Of a stretch of DNA of 64,000 nucleotides, positions 12,001 through 20,365 are shown in pieces. Below the pieces are notes generated by a model that was not told the DNA's origin, did no database searches, and saw nothing but the letters and a program-made list of their open reading frames with translations. Where the stretch lies: the NCBI GenBank assembly GCA_003116995.1, contig BDSL01000005.1, positions 2,244,001 to 2,308,000 on the forward strand, in the 5' to 3' direction. The stretch comes from Yamagishiella unicocca. Its lineage: Eukaryota > Chlorophyta > Chlorophyceae > Chlamydomonadales > Volvocaceae. Positions within the stretch are counted from its first letter, which is position 1; each line of letters starts with the position of its first letter. The position numbers and the translations under genes were made by a program.

Positions 12001-12218
12001 CAAGCGCGCAGCAAGGGGACCCCACGGGCACACGGCCCCCCTCCTCCAATCCCCCTCCCATCTCTCCCAAGTCCCAACCCTCCCACCCCTTCCTCGCCCC
12101 CCCTCACCGCTGACGAGCTGCACGCGCCATTGCCGCTCCGGGTGTGCTGAGGCGACTGCCGGTGGCCGCCGCCGCCGCCGCCGCCAGGTCCGATGGAGTC
12201 AAGCCTGGGGTCCATCAT
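59..12218 (-). CDS. Giant protein with MgtE_N/FliG-like helical repeats (3' end outside window)
   Basis: Eighteen exons join in phase: complement(59..214, 620..717, 1151..1309, 1734..1864, 2123..3590, 4096..4270, 4931..5074, 5427..5582, 5825..6043, 6409..6802, 7397..7542, 7859..7990, 8380..8508, 8866..9247, 9604..9873, 10285..11193, 11720..11922, 12108..12218), giving at least 1794 residues. The last visible exon ends in a GTGAGC donor, so the gene continues past base 1. Layout: disordered Gly/Ala/Gln-rich N-terminus (1-620), predicted coiled coil (about 626-712), then five or six two-helix repeats (about 850-1215) with signatures such as MDPSAAADLLQEM, LDPEDTANLLSSL and MDPERAAELLVLL. These resemble the MgtE N-terminal/FliG middle-domain superhelix. 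A long Ala/Gly region follows (1216-1560), then an alpha-helical C-terminal module. No transmembrane segment or MgtE channel domain is visible. A scaffold role, possibly ciliary, is inference only. The start at 12218 is the first of two adjacent ATGs and is less sure than the exons. Confidence 0.82.
229..264 (+). repeat. Family B intronic repeat copy
   Basis: The pattern TACATAAAAGAAGCGGTAAC then CCGACATGGGAAGTAG matches the family B consensus: A-rich start, palindromic ACCGGTTAC core, then CGACATGGGTA. A reverse copy is at 496-535 in the same intron. Confidence 0.6.
538..623 (-). mobile_element. Family A insertion with 14-bp duplication at a splice donor
   Basis: TCCCCCCCACCTGC occurs at 538-551 and again at 610-623, exactly 14 bp, flanking a 58-bp family A insert. 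Read on the minus strand the insert starts TTTCGAGGGAGACCCGTGG. The right-hand copy contains the donor of the exon ending at base 620 (GCAG|GTGGGG), so the element plus one repeat is a removable GT...AG unit. Confidence 0.8.
893..956 (-). repeat. Long family B copy
   Basis: On the minus strand this reads GTGGCGTAAAAACCGGTTAC, then a GGATAGGATGGTTGGCGCATTGCC segment. It matches the HemK intron copies over about 50 bp, which fixes the family length. Confidence 0.75.
940..1145. repeat. 200-bp polypyrimidine/polypurine tract
   Basis: Runs of CCCTTTTCCCCCCTTCTC drift to CTCCCTCCCCCC variants with almost no purines on the plus strand. The tract fills the intron between the exons at 620-717 and 1151-1309. 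Confidence 0.9.
1327..1428 (+). repeat. Three tandem family A units (33 bp) in an intron of the giant gene
   Basis: GAGGAAGACCCGTGGATGCC is repeated at 1327, 1360 and 1393, each followed by AGCGGGGGAGGCG. The array sits about 18 bp from the acceptor of the exon at 1309. Confidence 0.9.
3967..4033 (+). repeat. Family B copy (diverged)
   Basis: GGGTTACAATTAAAGAACCGGTAAC-type sequence in the intron between the exons at 2123-3590 and 4096-4270. A shorter relative lies at 3694-3720. Confidence 0.5.
4287..4405 (+). repeat. Two family B copies in one intron
   Basis: Copies at 4287-4330 (TATAAAAACCGTTTTACGCA) and 4367-4405 (GAACCGGTTACTCGACATGG) are separated by G-rich DNA. The first is nearly identical to 50388-50420 in a different gene. 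Confidence 0.75.
4416..4466 (+). repeat. Family A copy with A-rich tail, no clear flanking duplication
   Basis: GGGAGACCCGTGGATGCGAG is followed by AAAAAACGTTTAGAAAAGACG. Other copies without a convincing duplication are at 4862-4900 (-), 5156-5193 (+), 6237-6271 (-), 6974-6998 (+), 9968-10012 (+, imperfect flanks) and 53827-53848 (+). Confidence 0.7.
5239..5264. repeat. GT dinucleotide microsatellite
   Basis: A run of (GT)n with one GC interruption lies in an intron of the giant gene. Confidence 0.8.
6806..6873 (+). mobile_element. Family A insertion with 14-bp duplication beside a splice acceptor
   Basis: A CAGT plus ten-G direct repeat (6806-6819 and 6860-6873) flanks a 40-bp insert that starts TCGAGGAAGACACGTGGATG and reaches the A-rich AAAAAACCGTTTAAAA tail. 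The left repeat starts three bases from the acceptor of the exon at 6802. Confidence 0.75.
6876..6920 (+). repeat. Family B copy adjoining a family A insertion
   Basis: TTACAGGAAAGGACCGGTAT followed by TCGTCATGGGAAGGGTAGCTG lies next to the family A duplication ending at 6873. Another copy is at 7132-7172 in the same intron. Confidence 0.65.
7796..7867 (-). mobile_element. Family A insertion with 14-bp duplication at a splice donor
   Basis: CCCACCTGCAGCGT at 7796-7809 and 7854-7867 flanks a 44-bp insert. In gene sense the duplication reads ACGCTGCAG|GTGGG and includes the real donor of the exon ending at 7859. Both copies can act as donor, and the interval between them is a GT...AG unit. Confidence 0.82.
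8615..8680. repeat. Three copies of a 21-bp unit
   Basis: GCATCGGTTGCTTACTGGAC-like units start at 8615, 8637 and 8657, in the intron upstream of the exon at 8380-8508. Confidence 0.75.
9268..9376. repeat. GGGAGG-rich array
   Basis: Tandem GGGAGGGAGG and GGGGGAGGGA units lie in an intron of the giant gene; a family A copy sits at the right edge. Such G-rich runs can form quadruplexes. Confidence 0.85.
9363..9429 (+). mobile_element. Family A insertion in a GGGAGG array
   Basis: A 39-bp insert starting TTCGAGGGAAACCCGTGGAT and ending in the A-rich segment is flanked by 14-bp sequences that match at 13 positions. The low-complexity flank makes this copy weaker evidence than the others. Confidence 0.6.
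10019..10092. repeat. 13-bp tandem array GGCATGAGGTGGG
   Basis: About five copies follow a family A element in the intron between the exons at 9604-9873 and 10285-11193. Confidence 0.85.
11219..11255 (+). repeat. Family B copy
   Basis: TGTAAAAACCGTTGTTTTAC then GCGACGGGAAAGG, in the intron between the exons at 10285-11193 and 11720-11922. A GAGGCCCACGTGGGGGTGTG duplication follows at 11291-11340. Confidence 0.6.
11572..11702. repeat. 15-bp tandem array CACCTGTACAGCCCC
   Basis: Seven to eight copies, some changed to CACATGTACGACCCC, fill the intron upstream of the exon at 11720-11922. Confidence 0.88.
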
Positions 12219-14630
12219 TGGGGGTGGGTGCGCACGTGGGCTAGGAGCCGGGTGCGGTGCGCAGCCCGGGTCGCAGCGGGGCCCGGCGCCCACCCGCTTG
12301 GGCTGAGCCGCGGAAGATGAGCACGCATGCCATCCCGCCCTATGCCCCATACCCCGACCGCATCTCCGACCCCCGGTCCCCGGCCCGCGCCTCCAAGCTC
12401 CCCCTCACTCCGCACATCTACTCGGCTTCCTAATCCCCGGGCTTTCCTCAACCCCCGCCCCCCCCCACACACGGGTTTCGGCTCATTACCCCTCCCCCCA
12501 ATGACCCAGCCCCCGACCCTTCTTCCGAAGTCCACAACATCTCCCTAAACCGAGAGTCAGGACCCTTCCGGGGTCCACAACAGCTTTTAACCGAGATCAG
12601 GAGCCTTCCGGGGTCCACAACATCTTTTAATCCGAGATCAGGACCCTTCCGGGGTCCACACCAAGCCCTAAACCCAGATCAGGACCCGGCGGCTGCGACA
12701 GGGCTGATGGATTCAATCCCGCCCTGGATGGCTCCACCCGGTTCAGCTTGCGGGGCTGTGGAGGCGATGACGTGGCAGCTCCACACCCGCGCCCACTCCG
12801 GCCCCCAGCCGACAGGGCGACCACCTGCCGCGTGTGTATGCCTGCCCCCCGTTCACCCCCAGGCCTCACCGGGGGAGCGCTGAGCCGCCGCCCTCTCCTG
12901 CGCGCGAGTGCTCCGGCTGAAGCGCGCCGCTGCTGGGCAGCTGACGCCGGGAGCCGCCTGGCGGGTAGGGGGAGGAAGCGGGTAGGGGGAGGAAGCGGGG
13001 CGGAGCGGTCCGTGTTGAGGGGCGGGCAGTGGGCCGTCAGGCGTTGTCAGCAGGGTGGCAAGGGGCAGTGGGGAGCGGTGGGGGAATGTATCACAGGGCG
13101 GGTGAGACGAAGGGACGCGAAGGGGGGACGGGTACGCCGGTCAGCAGCAAGGGCGGGCGCTGATGAAGCTGTGGAAACGAGGGCAAGGGATGGCAGGTGT
13201 TGCGGAGGGTTGGGGGTGGCAAGTCGGGTGCATTTGGGTGTTAATGTGCGTCGTGAGCTGTGCTTGGCGGCGGTGTCGGGCAGCGGGAGCTAGGCGGACG
13301 GCGTCGTTGGACTCACTCAGAAGGTACGGAGCCGATGTTGTGCCCGGCCGGGGCACTGGTGGAAAGGGCCCGCCGCGATGACCCCCGGGAGAGCCGTGAC
13401 TCGCGGTCCGTGTCGGTGACGCGTCTGCGCCGCGACTGGCGCCCTGCACCATCGATGGGCAGCGCAGGCGCCGCGGCCACCGCACGTCCACTTAAGCTCC
13501 GATGAGTGCACATCATGCAGTTGTTTATGTGATTGTTGCGGCGTGATACTACGGAAGTGTGCTTTAGAATACAAGGCATTCGTAGTGGCCATGCGAGCTA
13601 TCAACATCCCAGCAAAGCTCGCACATAACCATTCGCAGTGATTCACCTGGTTCTGTTTCCCAGCATTGCTTCTGCGCTCCAGCGGAGCCAGAGATAAATC
13701 CGTCGAGCCCCGCATTTCATTTCTCCTTCCACAGACCGTTCTACCAACGCGAGTAACTTCTATGTTCGATCAGCATTTTTGGAAATTGAGGATGTTTAAT
13801 CAGAGCTAGCGAAGAGCCTCACAGTGTGACATCGCCCTTTCGCTTGCAGCTGTGGCTATGGAAGGTTATGCAGCTAGATTTTGGGTAATTAACTCGTGAC
13901 CTGGTCGAAGTTAAGCGTTGCTGTGCGTCGCAAGAGGATGCAGGCTAACGGCCGCGCCGTACCTGCGTTGAAAAAGTGTAGATAGTGGGGATTCCACGCT
14001 GGCATTTGCTAGTTACGTGGCTAATCTAACAGACCGTGTGTCGTTATACGAACCTAAACCCAGCATTACTGCCCAGCCTGGACTCCTGGGGTGGGAGGAA
14101 CACATGACAGCTATGATGGCCTGACGGCGCTACCATTGACAAAATCAAGGCGTAGCCGGGCAGAGCTCCCCTCTTGCCGATTTCGGTTGTGAGTTCGCCA
14201 CGCCGTGAACCCGCCGCGGACCCGGCTGAGGTGGCAGCGCCTTGCACAGCCTCTCCATGCGGCGTGGCGCGTGGCCAGCGCTAGCGGCAAGCCGTGCTGC
14301 GAGACAGCTGCTGCTGCTGCCCGTGTGGTGAGTCGTGCGCCCTGCCGGCCGTGCTCCCCACCCACAACCAACACACGCACCTATCGACGGCCTCGCACCC
14401 ACTGCTCGTGTAGACCCCGCACCTCCTCTGATCCCACAAGCGCCGAAAATGCTTGCTTGCACACACAGAGAACTGGATCCCATGTAACCGAAGCCCGCTG
14501 CCCCTCCCGGGGCACCCTCACCGACCTCGCCTGCCCTCCTGCCGATCCCGCCCTGCCATTACCCCGGCCCCCCCCCCGCCGCCGCCGCAGGCCCTTCCCG
14601 CAGCACCCCCTCTCATCAACCGCCACCAGG
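12219..14630. other. Intergenic region between divergent giant gene and HemK gene
   Basis: These 2.4 kb hold the 40-bp tandem repeat and, at 13500-14150, a less GC-rich stretch. From 14205 on, the HemK frame is open without a stop, so part may be 5' coding or UTR sequence. No other coding sequence is supported. Confidence 0.6.
12531..12688. repeat. Four 40-43-bp tandem units upstream of the giant gene
   Basis: Units start at 12532, 12575, 12615 and 12656, each with CCACA, a TTTTAA-like spacer, CCGAGATCAGGA and CCTTCCGGGGT. They lie 310-470 bp before the inferred start codon, in the 5' UTR or promoter. Confidence 0.9.
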
Positions 14631-17600
14631 ATGACCTCGCTCCGCCGCTGCCCTCTGTCCAGCTATTCGGACAGCAGGGGCAGTAGCAACGCCCCGGGGG
14701 CCAGGCCTGTTGGCTGTAGCGCGGGTGCGGGGGCGGGTGCGGGTGCGGGTGCAGGGCTGCGGTCACGCCCGCCGCCACCGCTCCAGCCGCCACCGCCACT
14801 GCTTTCCCGCACAGCTGCCACCGCCGCCGCCGCTGCTGCCGGGTTGGGCCCTACCTCCGGCGCTTGCGCGCACCGCAGCCATGGGATCAAAAGGGCCTTA
14901 CAACGGCCGGTGGCGGCGTCGAGCCTTGGCGACTCCAGCTGCTCAGCATCCGCATCCGCACCGCCACCGCCACCGCCAGCGGCAGCAGCACCGCCACCGC
15001 CACCGCCAGCGGCAGCGGCAGTCGCTCCCGGGGCCTCAGTCGCGGCCACCACCGCCGCGCCGCAGCTGCCGCTCTGCCGGCGTCCCGCCGTACACGTGGA
15101 CGACCTGGCGGCGGCGCTGGCGTGGAAGGCCCACATGGCGCGCCAGATCTCGCAGCTGGGGAACTCCCTGGAGCAGCAGGACGGCGGGCCGGACATGGAG
15201 GATCTCATGGTGGGACGCAGGCTGGGGACTAGCGGGGAAATCGGGGGGGAGGGGGACGTGGGTACACACGGAGAGGGGGGGACACGGACCAGGTGCAGGG
15301 GCCCCTCTCGCTTCGCCTCCCCACCTTCAGCCTCCCCGCTTACCGGCCCCCGCGGCGGAGTCACCCCACCCATTGCGCTTTCTCACGTGTTTGCCGTTGC
15401 GTTCGTTACGGTGCCGTACGCAGCGTGAGCTGGAGTGGGTGCTGGACGATGCCATCGAGGTGCGCTCGGATGTGGGGTTTGGGGACCATTGCCGGCTGGC
15501 TTGGTGGTTGGTGGCCTCAGCACGTAAGACGTGATAACTGCGTGTATGTGTCTCATGCGGTGGGTGGGTGGGTGGGAAGCAATCACTCGCGGCTAGCATA
15601 CAGACTTAGCAGCTGGCATAGTCACCCTCTGGATGTTTGTGTTGTGCTTCGTCGTCGCGGTGGCAGCTGGTGGTAAAAGGAAGACCCGTGTGCGAGAAAA
15701 CACCGTTTGGGAAAACCGTTTGGAAAACCGTTTGGAAAAACCATTTGGCAGCTGGTGGTGATGGGGCGACCAGGTGACGCGGGTTGCGGTGTAGTAGTAA
15801 TAGGAGCTGGCAGGTGTAGTAGCATGATGAGCTGGCAGGTGTAGACAGAAGCGGCGCAGCCCCGACGGTGGCAGCCCCGACGGCTCCAGTCCGCTCCTCA
15901 CAACAGCGCACATAAAACCCAGACCGCACCCCCGGCCCCGCCTCCCTGCCACCCGCTGGCCCCCTCTCGTGAAGGCCTGTCGGCCCCGGCCCGATGCTCC
16001 GTGGGAGGAGACCAGCTGGCGCCTGCTCGAGCACCAGGTCCTGGCGGCGAAGCACCGCCAGCAGGACCTGTCGGGCTGGCAGCTGAGGCTGCGGGAGCCC
16101 CTGGAGCAGCTGTGGGAGTGGTGGGAGCGCAGGCTGCGGGTAGGGGTGGGCGGCCCCGGGCTGGCGTCGCGGGGCAGGGGCAGAGGATGGGGATGGGGAT
16201 GGGGATGAGGTAGGCTGCAGGGAGGGGTCCCCGTTTTCTCCCGGAAGTACCTAACAATTTCCTACTCGGCTTCCTATTCCACGTGCTTTCCGCAATTCCC
16301 CGGGACGAAGCGTCGAACAGGGCTAGACTGGAGCTGGTGGAGGGAGGCGAGGGTGAGGGTGCGGAAGGGCGAGCAGGCAGAAGTGCAACCCGCAACGTCG
16401 AACTCCCCCCCACACACCCGCAACATCCCTTCGGGCCTCCGTCCTCCCCTCACGCCTGTTCCCCCACCCCCAAAACACACACGCACACACACGGTAAATT
16501 AACACACACGCTACCCCCCCTCCCGGCTCGCGGACTCTTGGGCGCTGCGGCTGCCTGGCTGCCTCCGCCCCGCAGGACCGCGTTCCCTTCCAGTACCTCA
16601 TCAGCTCCGCGCACTGGCACATCTACGTGCTGAGCGTGGGGCCCGGCGTGCTCATACCGCGCCCCGAAACCGAGATCTTCCCTGAGCTCGTTCGTACGGC
16701 GATCACCGCGCGGCCGTACCTGGCGGCTGCGCCCTGGGCCGACCTGGGCACAGGCAGTGGCGCGATCGCGATTGCGGCGGCGGACGAGCTGAGGCGGCGT
16801 AACCCGGTGAGCGCGGGTGCGGTGGGTGGTGGTGGTGGCGGCGGCGGTGGTGGTGGTGACGAGGGGAGACATGGTTGTTCCAGATGTTTTGTGCCTGTAC
16901 GTGCGAGGGTAGCGCAGGGACCCTCGCCAGATGTTTTGTGCCTGTACGTGCGAGGGTAGCGCAGGGACCAGGAGGTATTTTGTGCATGTACGTGCGAGGG
17001 TAGTGCAGGGACCAGGAGGTATTTTGTGCGGCTATGTTCTTGCGATTAGGAGTTGTGTTGTCCGGATTCTGCGAGCGCCAGGGGCCCATTCCTGGTGCAC
17101 AGCAACAGCGGGTTGGGTGCTGGTGGGGTGCGGGGAGCGGGGCGTAGCGGGAAGGAAGGGCGGCAGGGCGGCGGTGTGTTTTGCTGACACCAGCCTTCCG
17201 TGCTCCGTCGTGGCCTTCCTCGTGCCCCCCGACCCGCAGTCCGCCCAGGTGTGGGCTGTGGACCTCAGCCCAGCGGCCGCCGCATACGCGCGTTTCAACG
17301 CCGACCAATGCCTGGCAGCCGACGGCGGCGGCACCGACGGCGGCGGCCGCCACGTGCGTGTCGTACAGGGCAGCTGGTTTGAGCCCGTACGGCACCTGCG
17401 CGGGCGGCTCGGCGGCGTGCTGAGCAACCCGCCGTACATCCCGCGGGTTCAGATGGCGGCGCTGCAGGCGGAGGTGGGGCGACACGAGCCGAGTGGAGCG
17501 CTGGACGGTGGCGAGGGGCCGGGACTGGACAGCCTGCGGGTGGGTCGGGACCGGGACTGGACAGCCTGCGGGTGGGTTGGGGCTCCTTATGCGGGGGGAA

Positions 17601-19227
17601 CTAAAACCAGGTTATACGACATGGGTAAGATAGCTGGGGGGAACTAAAACCAGGTTACACGACATGGGTAAGATAGCTGGCGCATTGTCGGGGCCGGGGG
17701 GAGAGTGGCATAAAAATCGGTTACACGACATAGGTATAATAGCTGGCGAATTGGAGTGGGGGAGGGGGGGGGGAGAGGGGCTGGCAGGCTGCTGGTCGGG
17801 GCTCGGCTGCGCTCGGTTGGGCAGCTGGTGGAGTCCAATGGTGAGTTCTTTGCGCTGCTGTTAAGCTCTAGGTTGCCGGAGACCGACCCTAGCGGCCTGA
17901 GTCCGTGATACTGGGCTTGGATCCGAGGACATGTTTGTCTGGATCGGAACTCGTAACGGCTGCCATGGGCTGCACCGCGCAGGAGCTCTGCGCCGAAGCG
18001 GCGGCGATGTTGGCGCCGGGCGGCCTGCTCGCGCTGGAGGTGCGGGCTGGGCTGGGGCTCGGCTGAGGCTGGGCTAAGGCTGGGCTGGGCTGAGGCTGGG
18101 CTGGGCTGGGCTGGGCTGGGCTGAGGCTGGGCTGAGGCTGGGCTGAGGCTGGGCTGAGGCTGGGCTGAGGCTGGGCTGAGGCTGGGCTGAGGCTGGGCTG
18201 AGGCTGGGCTGAGGCTGGGCTGAGGCTGGGCTGGGCTGAGGCTGGGCTGGGCTGGGCTGGGCTGGGCTGGGCTGAGGCTGGGCTGAGGCTGGGCTGAGGC
18301 TGGGCTGAGGCTGGGCTGAGGCTGGGCTGAGGCTGGGCTGAGGCTGGGCTGAGGCTGGGCTGAGGCTGGGCTGAGGCTGGGCTGAGGCTGGGCTGAGGCT
18401 GGGCTGAGGCTGGGCTGAGGCTGGGCTGGGCTGGGCTGGGCTGAGGCTGAGGCTGGGCTGAGGCTGGGCTGAGGCTGGGCTGAGGCTGGGCTGAGGCTGG
18501 GCTGAGGCTGGGCTGAGGCTGGGCTGAGGCTGGGCTGAGGCTGGGCTGAGGCTGGGCTGGGCTGAGGCTGGGCTGAGGCTGAGGCTGGGCTGAGGCTGGG
18601 CTGAGGCTGGGCTGAGGCTGGGCTGAGGCTGGGCTGGGCTGAGGCTGGGCTGAGGCTGAGGCTGGGCGGCGCTTTCCCACGAGATCACTTCGGGGGTAGA
18701 ATACCGGGGCGGAGCGAACGGGGAGCTGCGGGGCGCCAGGGGTGGATATGAACTCGTATCCGGCCCTCGCCCTTTTACCCTTCCCGCAACTCAATACCGG
18801 TACTCCTTGCGTCCTGAAAGGAGCTGCGTAACCCGCTGCTCCACCCAGCAGCAACCAGGACACTGACGCGCGCCCCTGCTGCCTGCTGCGCCCTCTTGGC
18901 GGCCCCGCACCCTCGCACTCGACAACACCCACCCAGACGGCTGGCGGTGAGCAGGCAGACCTGGTCGCGGGCATGTTGCGGGCGGCCGGGATACCGGCCA
19001 GGAGCACGGATGCCGCGGAGGCAGGCTGCAGGGAGCGCGGCAGCGGCACGGCGGAGGCGGAATCAGGCAGCAGGGAGCGCGGCAGCGGCACGGCGGAGGC
19101 GGAGGCGGAGGTAGCTGCCTTTGAGGAGGTTGAGGTGCTGGAGGACTGCTACGGAGTGCGCCGCTTTGTACGTGCGTATCGACGGGGCGGAGGCGGAGGA
19201 GGCGGAGGCAGTGGGGGCGAGCGCTGA
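14631..19227 (+). CDS. PrmC/HemK-family release-factor glutamine N5-methyltransferase
   Basis: Seven exons, all introns phase 0: 14631..15209, 15424..15459, 15975..16139, 16576..16806, 17240..17539, 17983..18039, 18937..19227; 552 aa. The family methylates the Gln of the GGQ motif in class-I release factors using S-adenosylmethionine. Visible motifs are LIPRPETE (about 286-293), the SAM loop DLGTGSG (316-322), the acidic strand WAVDLS, and the catalytic SNPPYIP with N400-P-P-Y403. The first 190 residues are Ser/Pro/Ala-rich, start MTSLRRCPLSS, and may be an organelle transit peptide; the frame stays open upstream to 14205, so an earlier start cannot be excluded. The protein is about twice the bacterial length because of this extension, a Gly/Ala-rich linker and a C-terminal insertion made of a 42-bp in-frame duplication (19024-19107). 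A 0.6-kb minisatellite fills the last intron. Confidence 0.9.
15661..15759 (+). mobile_element. Family A insertion in HemK intron 2 with 14-bp duplication
   Basis: TGGCAGCTGGTGGT occurs at 15661-15674 and 15746-15759, with different neighbours on both sides. The 71-bp insert contains AGGAAGACCCGTG followed by three or four tandem copies of an AAAACCGTTTGG unit, so the A-rich tail itself has been multiplied. Confidence 0.85.
16882..17030. repeat. Three copies of a 44-48-bp unit in HemK intron 4
   Basis: Units starting at 16882, 16929 and 16977 share TTTTGTGCCTGTACGTGCGA, GGGTAGCGCAGGGACC and variants; a partial fourth copy starts at 17021. Confidence 0.9.
17592..17757 (+). repeat. Three family B copies in tandem in HemK intron 5
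   Basis: Copies start near 17596, 17640 and 17706. Each has AAACC(A/G)GGTTA-type core, ACGACATGGGTAAGATAGCT or a close variant, and the GGCG(C/A)ATT end. They provide the best view of the family B consensus. Confidence 0.9.
18056..18668. repeat. 11-bp minisatellite in the last intron of the HemK gene
   Basis: About fifty imperfect copies of GGCTGAGGCTG, with shorter GGGCT variants, fill most of the intron between exons 6 and 7. The opposite strand is open for hundreds of codons and would encode a Ser/Pro/Gln/Ala polymer; this is a by-product of the period and not a gene. Confidence 0.95.
19024..19107 (+). repeat. In-frame 42-bp coding duplication in the last HemK exon
   Basis: Two 42-bp units starting at 19024 and 19066 encode GCRERGSGTAEAES and GSRERGSGTAEAEA. 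The frame is kept, so the C-terminal domain gains 14 residues. Confidence 0.9.
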
Positions 19228-19984
19228 TGCTGAGGGATGTTGGGTGAGTGGGGCGGCGTAGGAACGGGGTGAGTGGGCAGGGCCGCGGCTGGCCTGTCGT
19301 GGTTGTTTGGGTGGCCGCGGCTGCAGCCACTGACAGAACACCAGCCGCGCGCCCTCGCTTTACGTGGGCCGCCTGCTGCTGGGCCGGCAGCAGGTAACCG
19401 CAACCTCGCAGCGCCTGGCCGCCAGGTGTCTGCGACCACCCGTCCACCTCGTCGCGGCCGCCGGTGGCGGAGGACAGGGGGGGTGAACGCGACGAGGGAG
19501 GGCCTCATGTAAGTCCCATACGGGCGCTCTGAATCAGAAACCTGGCCTCAAGGCGGCGCCGCTGCCCCTATGCTGGCGGCGTCATCATCGAGCCCGCTAC
19601 GACCGATCCATCCATCAGCCGCAAACAACCGGCTACGCCATTGGGGTGCCGTAGCATCCACAACCTGGAACAGCAGACCGGCGCCAGCACTTCGGGTGCA
19701 GCTTTGTACTCGTTGACCGACCAACCCAACAGAGGGACGCAGCCTGTGTCCCATGGAAAGAGTCCGTTGCTGTCTGTCTGATGGCGTGCAGCTCCAACCG
19801 TCCAACGCTCCACGCCGGCAACCCTACGAAAGGGGCCGCTCAGCTCCGAAACCAACGCGAGAGTGTGCGCACAACCATCTACTTCAAATTGCCGCGCCAA
19901 CAGTCCGAGCGAACAATGTCCAACACTCCGTCATGCATCCACTGCCCAACTGCCCGATGGTCCTACCTTTGGTCTGGAACCCAC

Positions 19985-19997
19985 TGTAACCGTTACA
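19985..19997. terminator. Palindromic poly(A) signal TGTAACCGTTACA
   Basis: TGTAA, the usual poly(A) signal of green algae, is present on both strands within 13 bp. It lies 758 bp after the HemK stop and 369 bp after the TMBIM stop, so it could serve both convergent genes. Confidence 0.45.
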
Positions 19998-20271
19998 ACA
20001 ACCAACTGCAACCACAGTGGCGCTGACCCTCATGGCAGTCGCATGCATGCTACTGCACCCAGTCCAACATTCCCATTTTAGCGCCCGTCCGAGCTATCCC
20101 CTGCACCCAAGACTCAACGAAGCCATGTCAGCCCAGCACAAGCAGCCGCCGCCCTCCACCATGTGACGCATCGGACGGCATGCGCTTCCGTGTCCATGGT
20201 CAGAGGCCAGCCAGCCATCATACCGATTCGATGCTGCTGGACTTTGCATACCAAGCACCTTCAGCCCGTCC

Positions 20272-20352
20272 CTACACCTGCCTCTGCAGCTGCTGCCCCT
20301 ACACCTGCCCCTGCAGCTGCTGCCTCTACACCTGCCCCTGCAGCTGCTGCCC
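20272..20352. repeat. Three 27-bp tandem units
   Basis: CTACACCTGCCCCTGCAGCT plus GCTGCCC, three near-identical copies, immediately downstream of the TMBIM stop codon. Confidence 0.92.
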
Positions 20353-20365
20353 CTACACCCCTCCC

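Larger units (their letters stand above)
19228..20365. other. Convergent 3' region between HemK and TMBIM genes
   Basis: No supported gene. It contains TGTAA at 19508 (HemK strand), a two-way TGTAA palindrome at 19985, and a 27-bp tandem repeat close to the TMBIM stop. Confidence 0.6.

Noticed and set aside
17889..19091. 400-codon minus-strand frame encoding a SPASAQPQPSL polymer
   Set aside because: It is the reverse reading of the 11-bp minisatellite in a HemK intron, with no domain or splice evidence.
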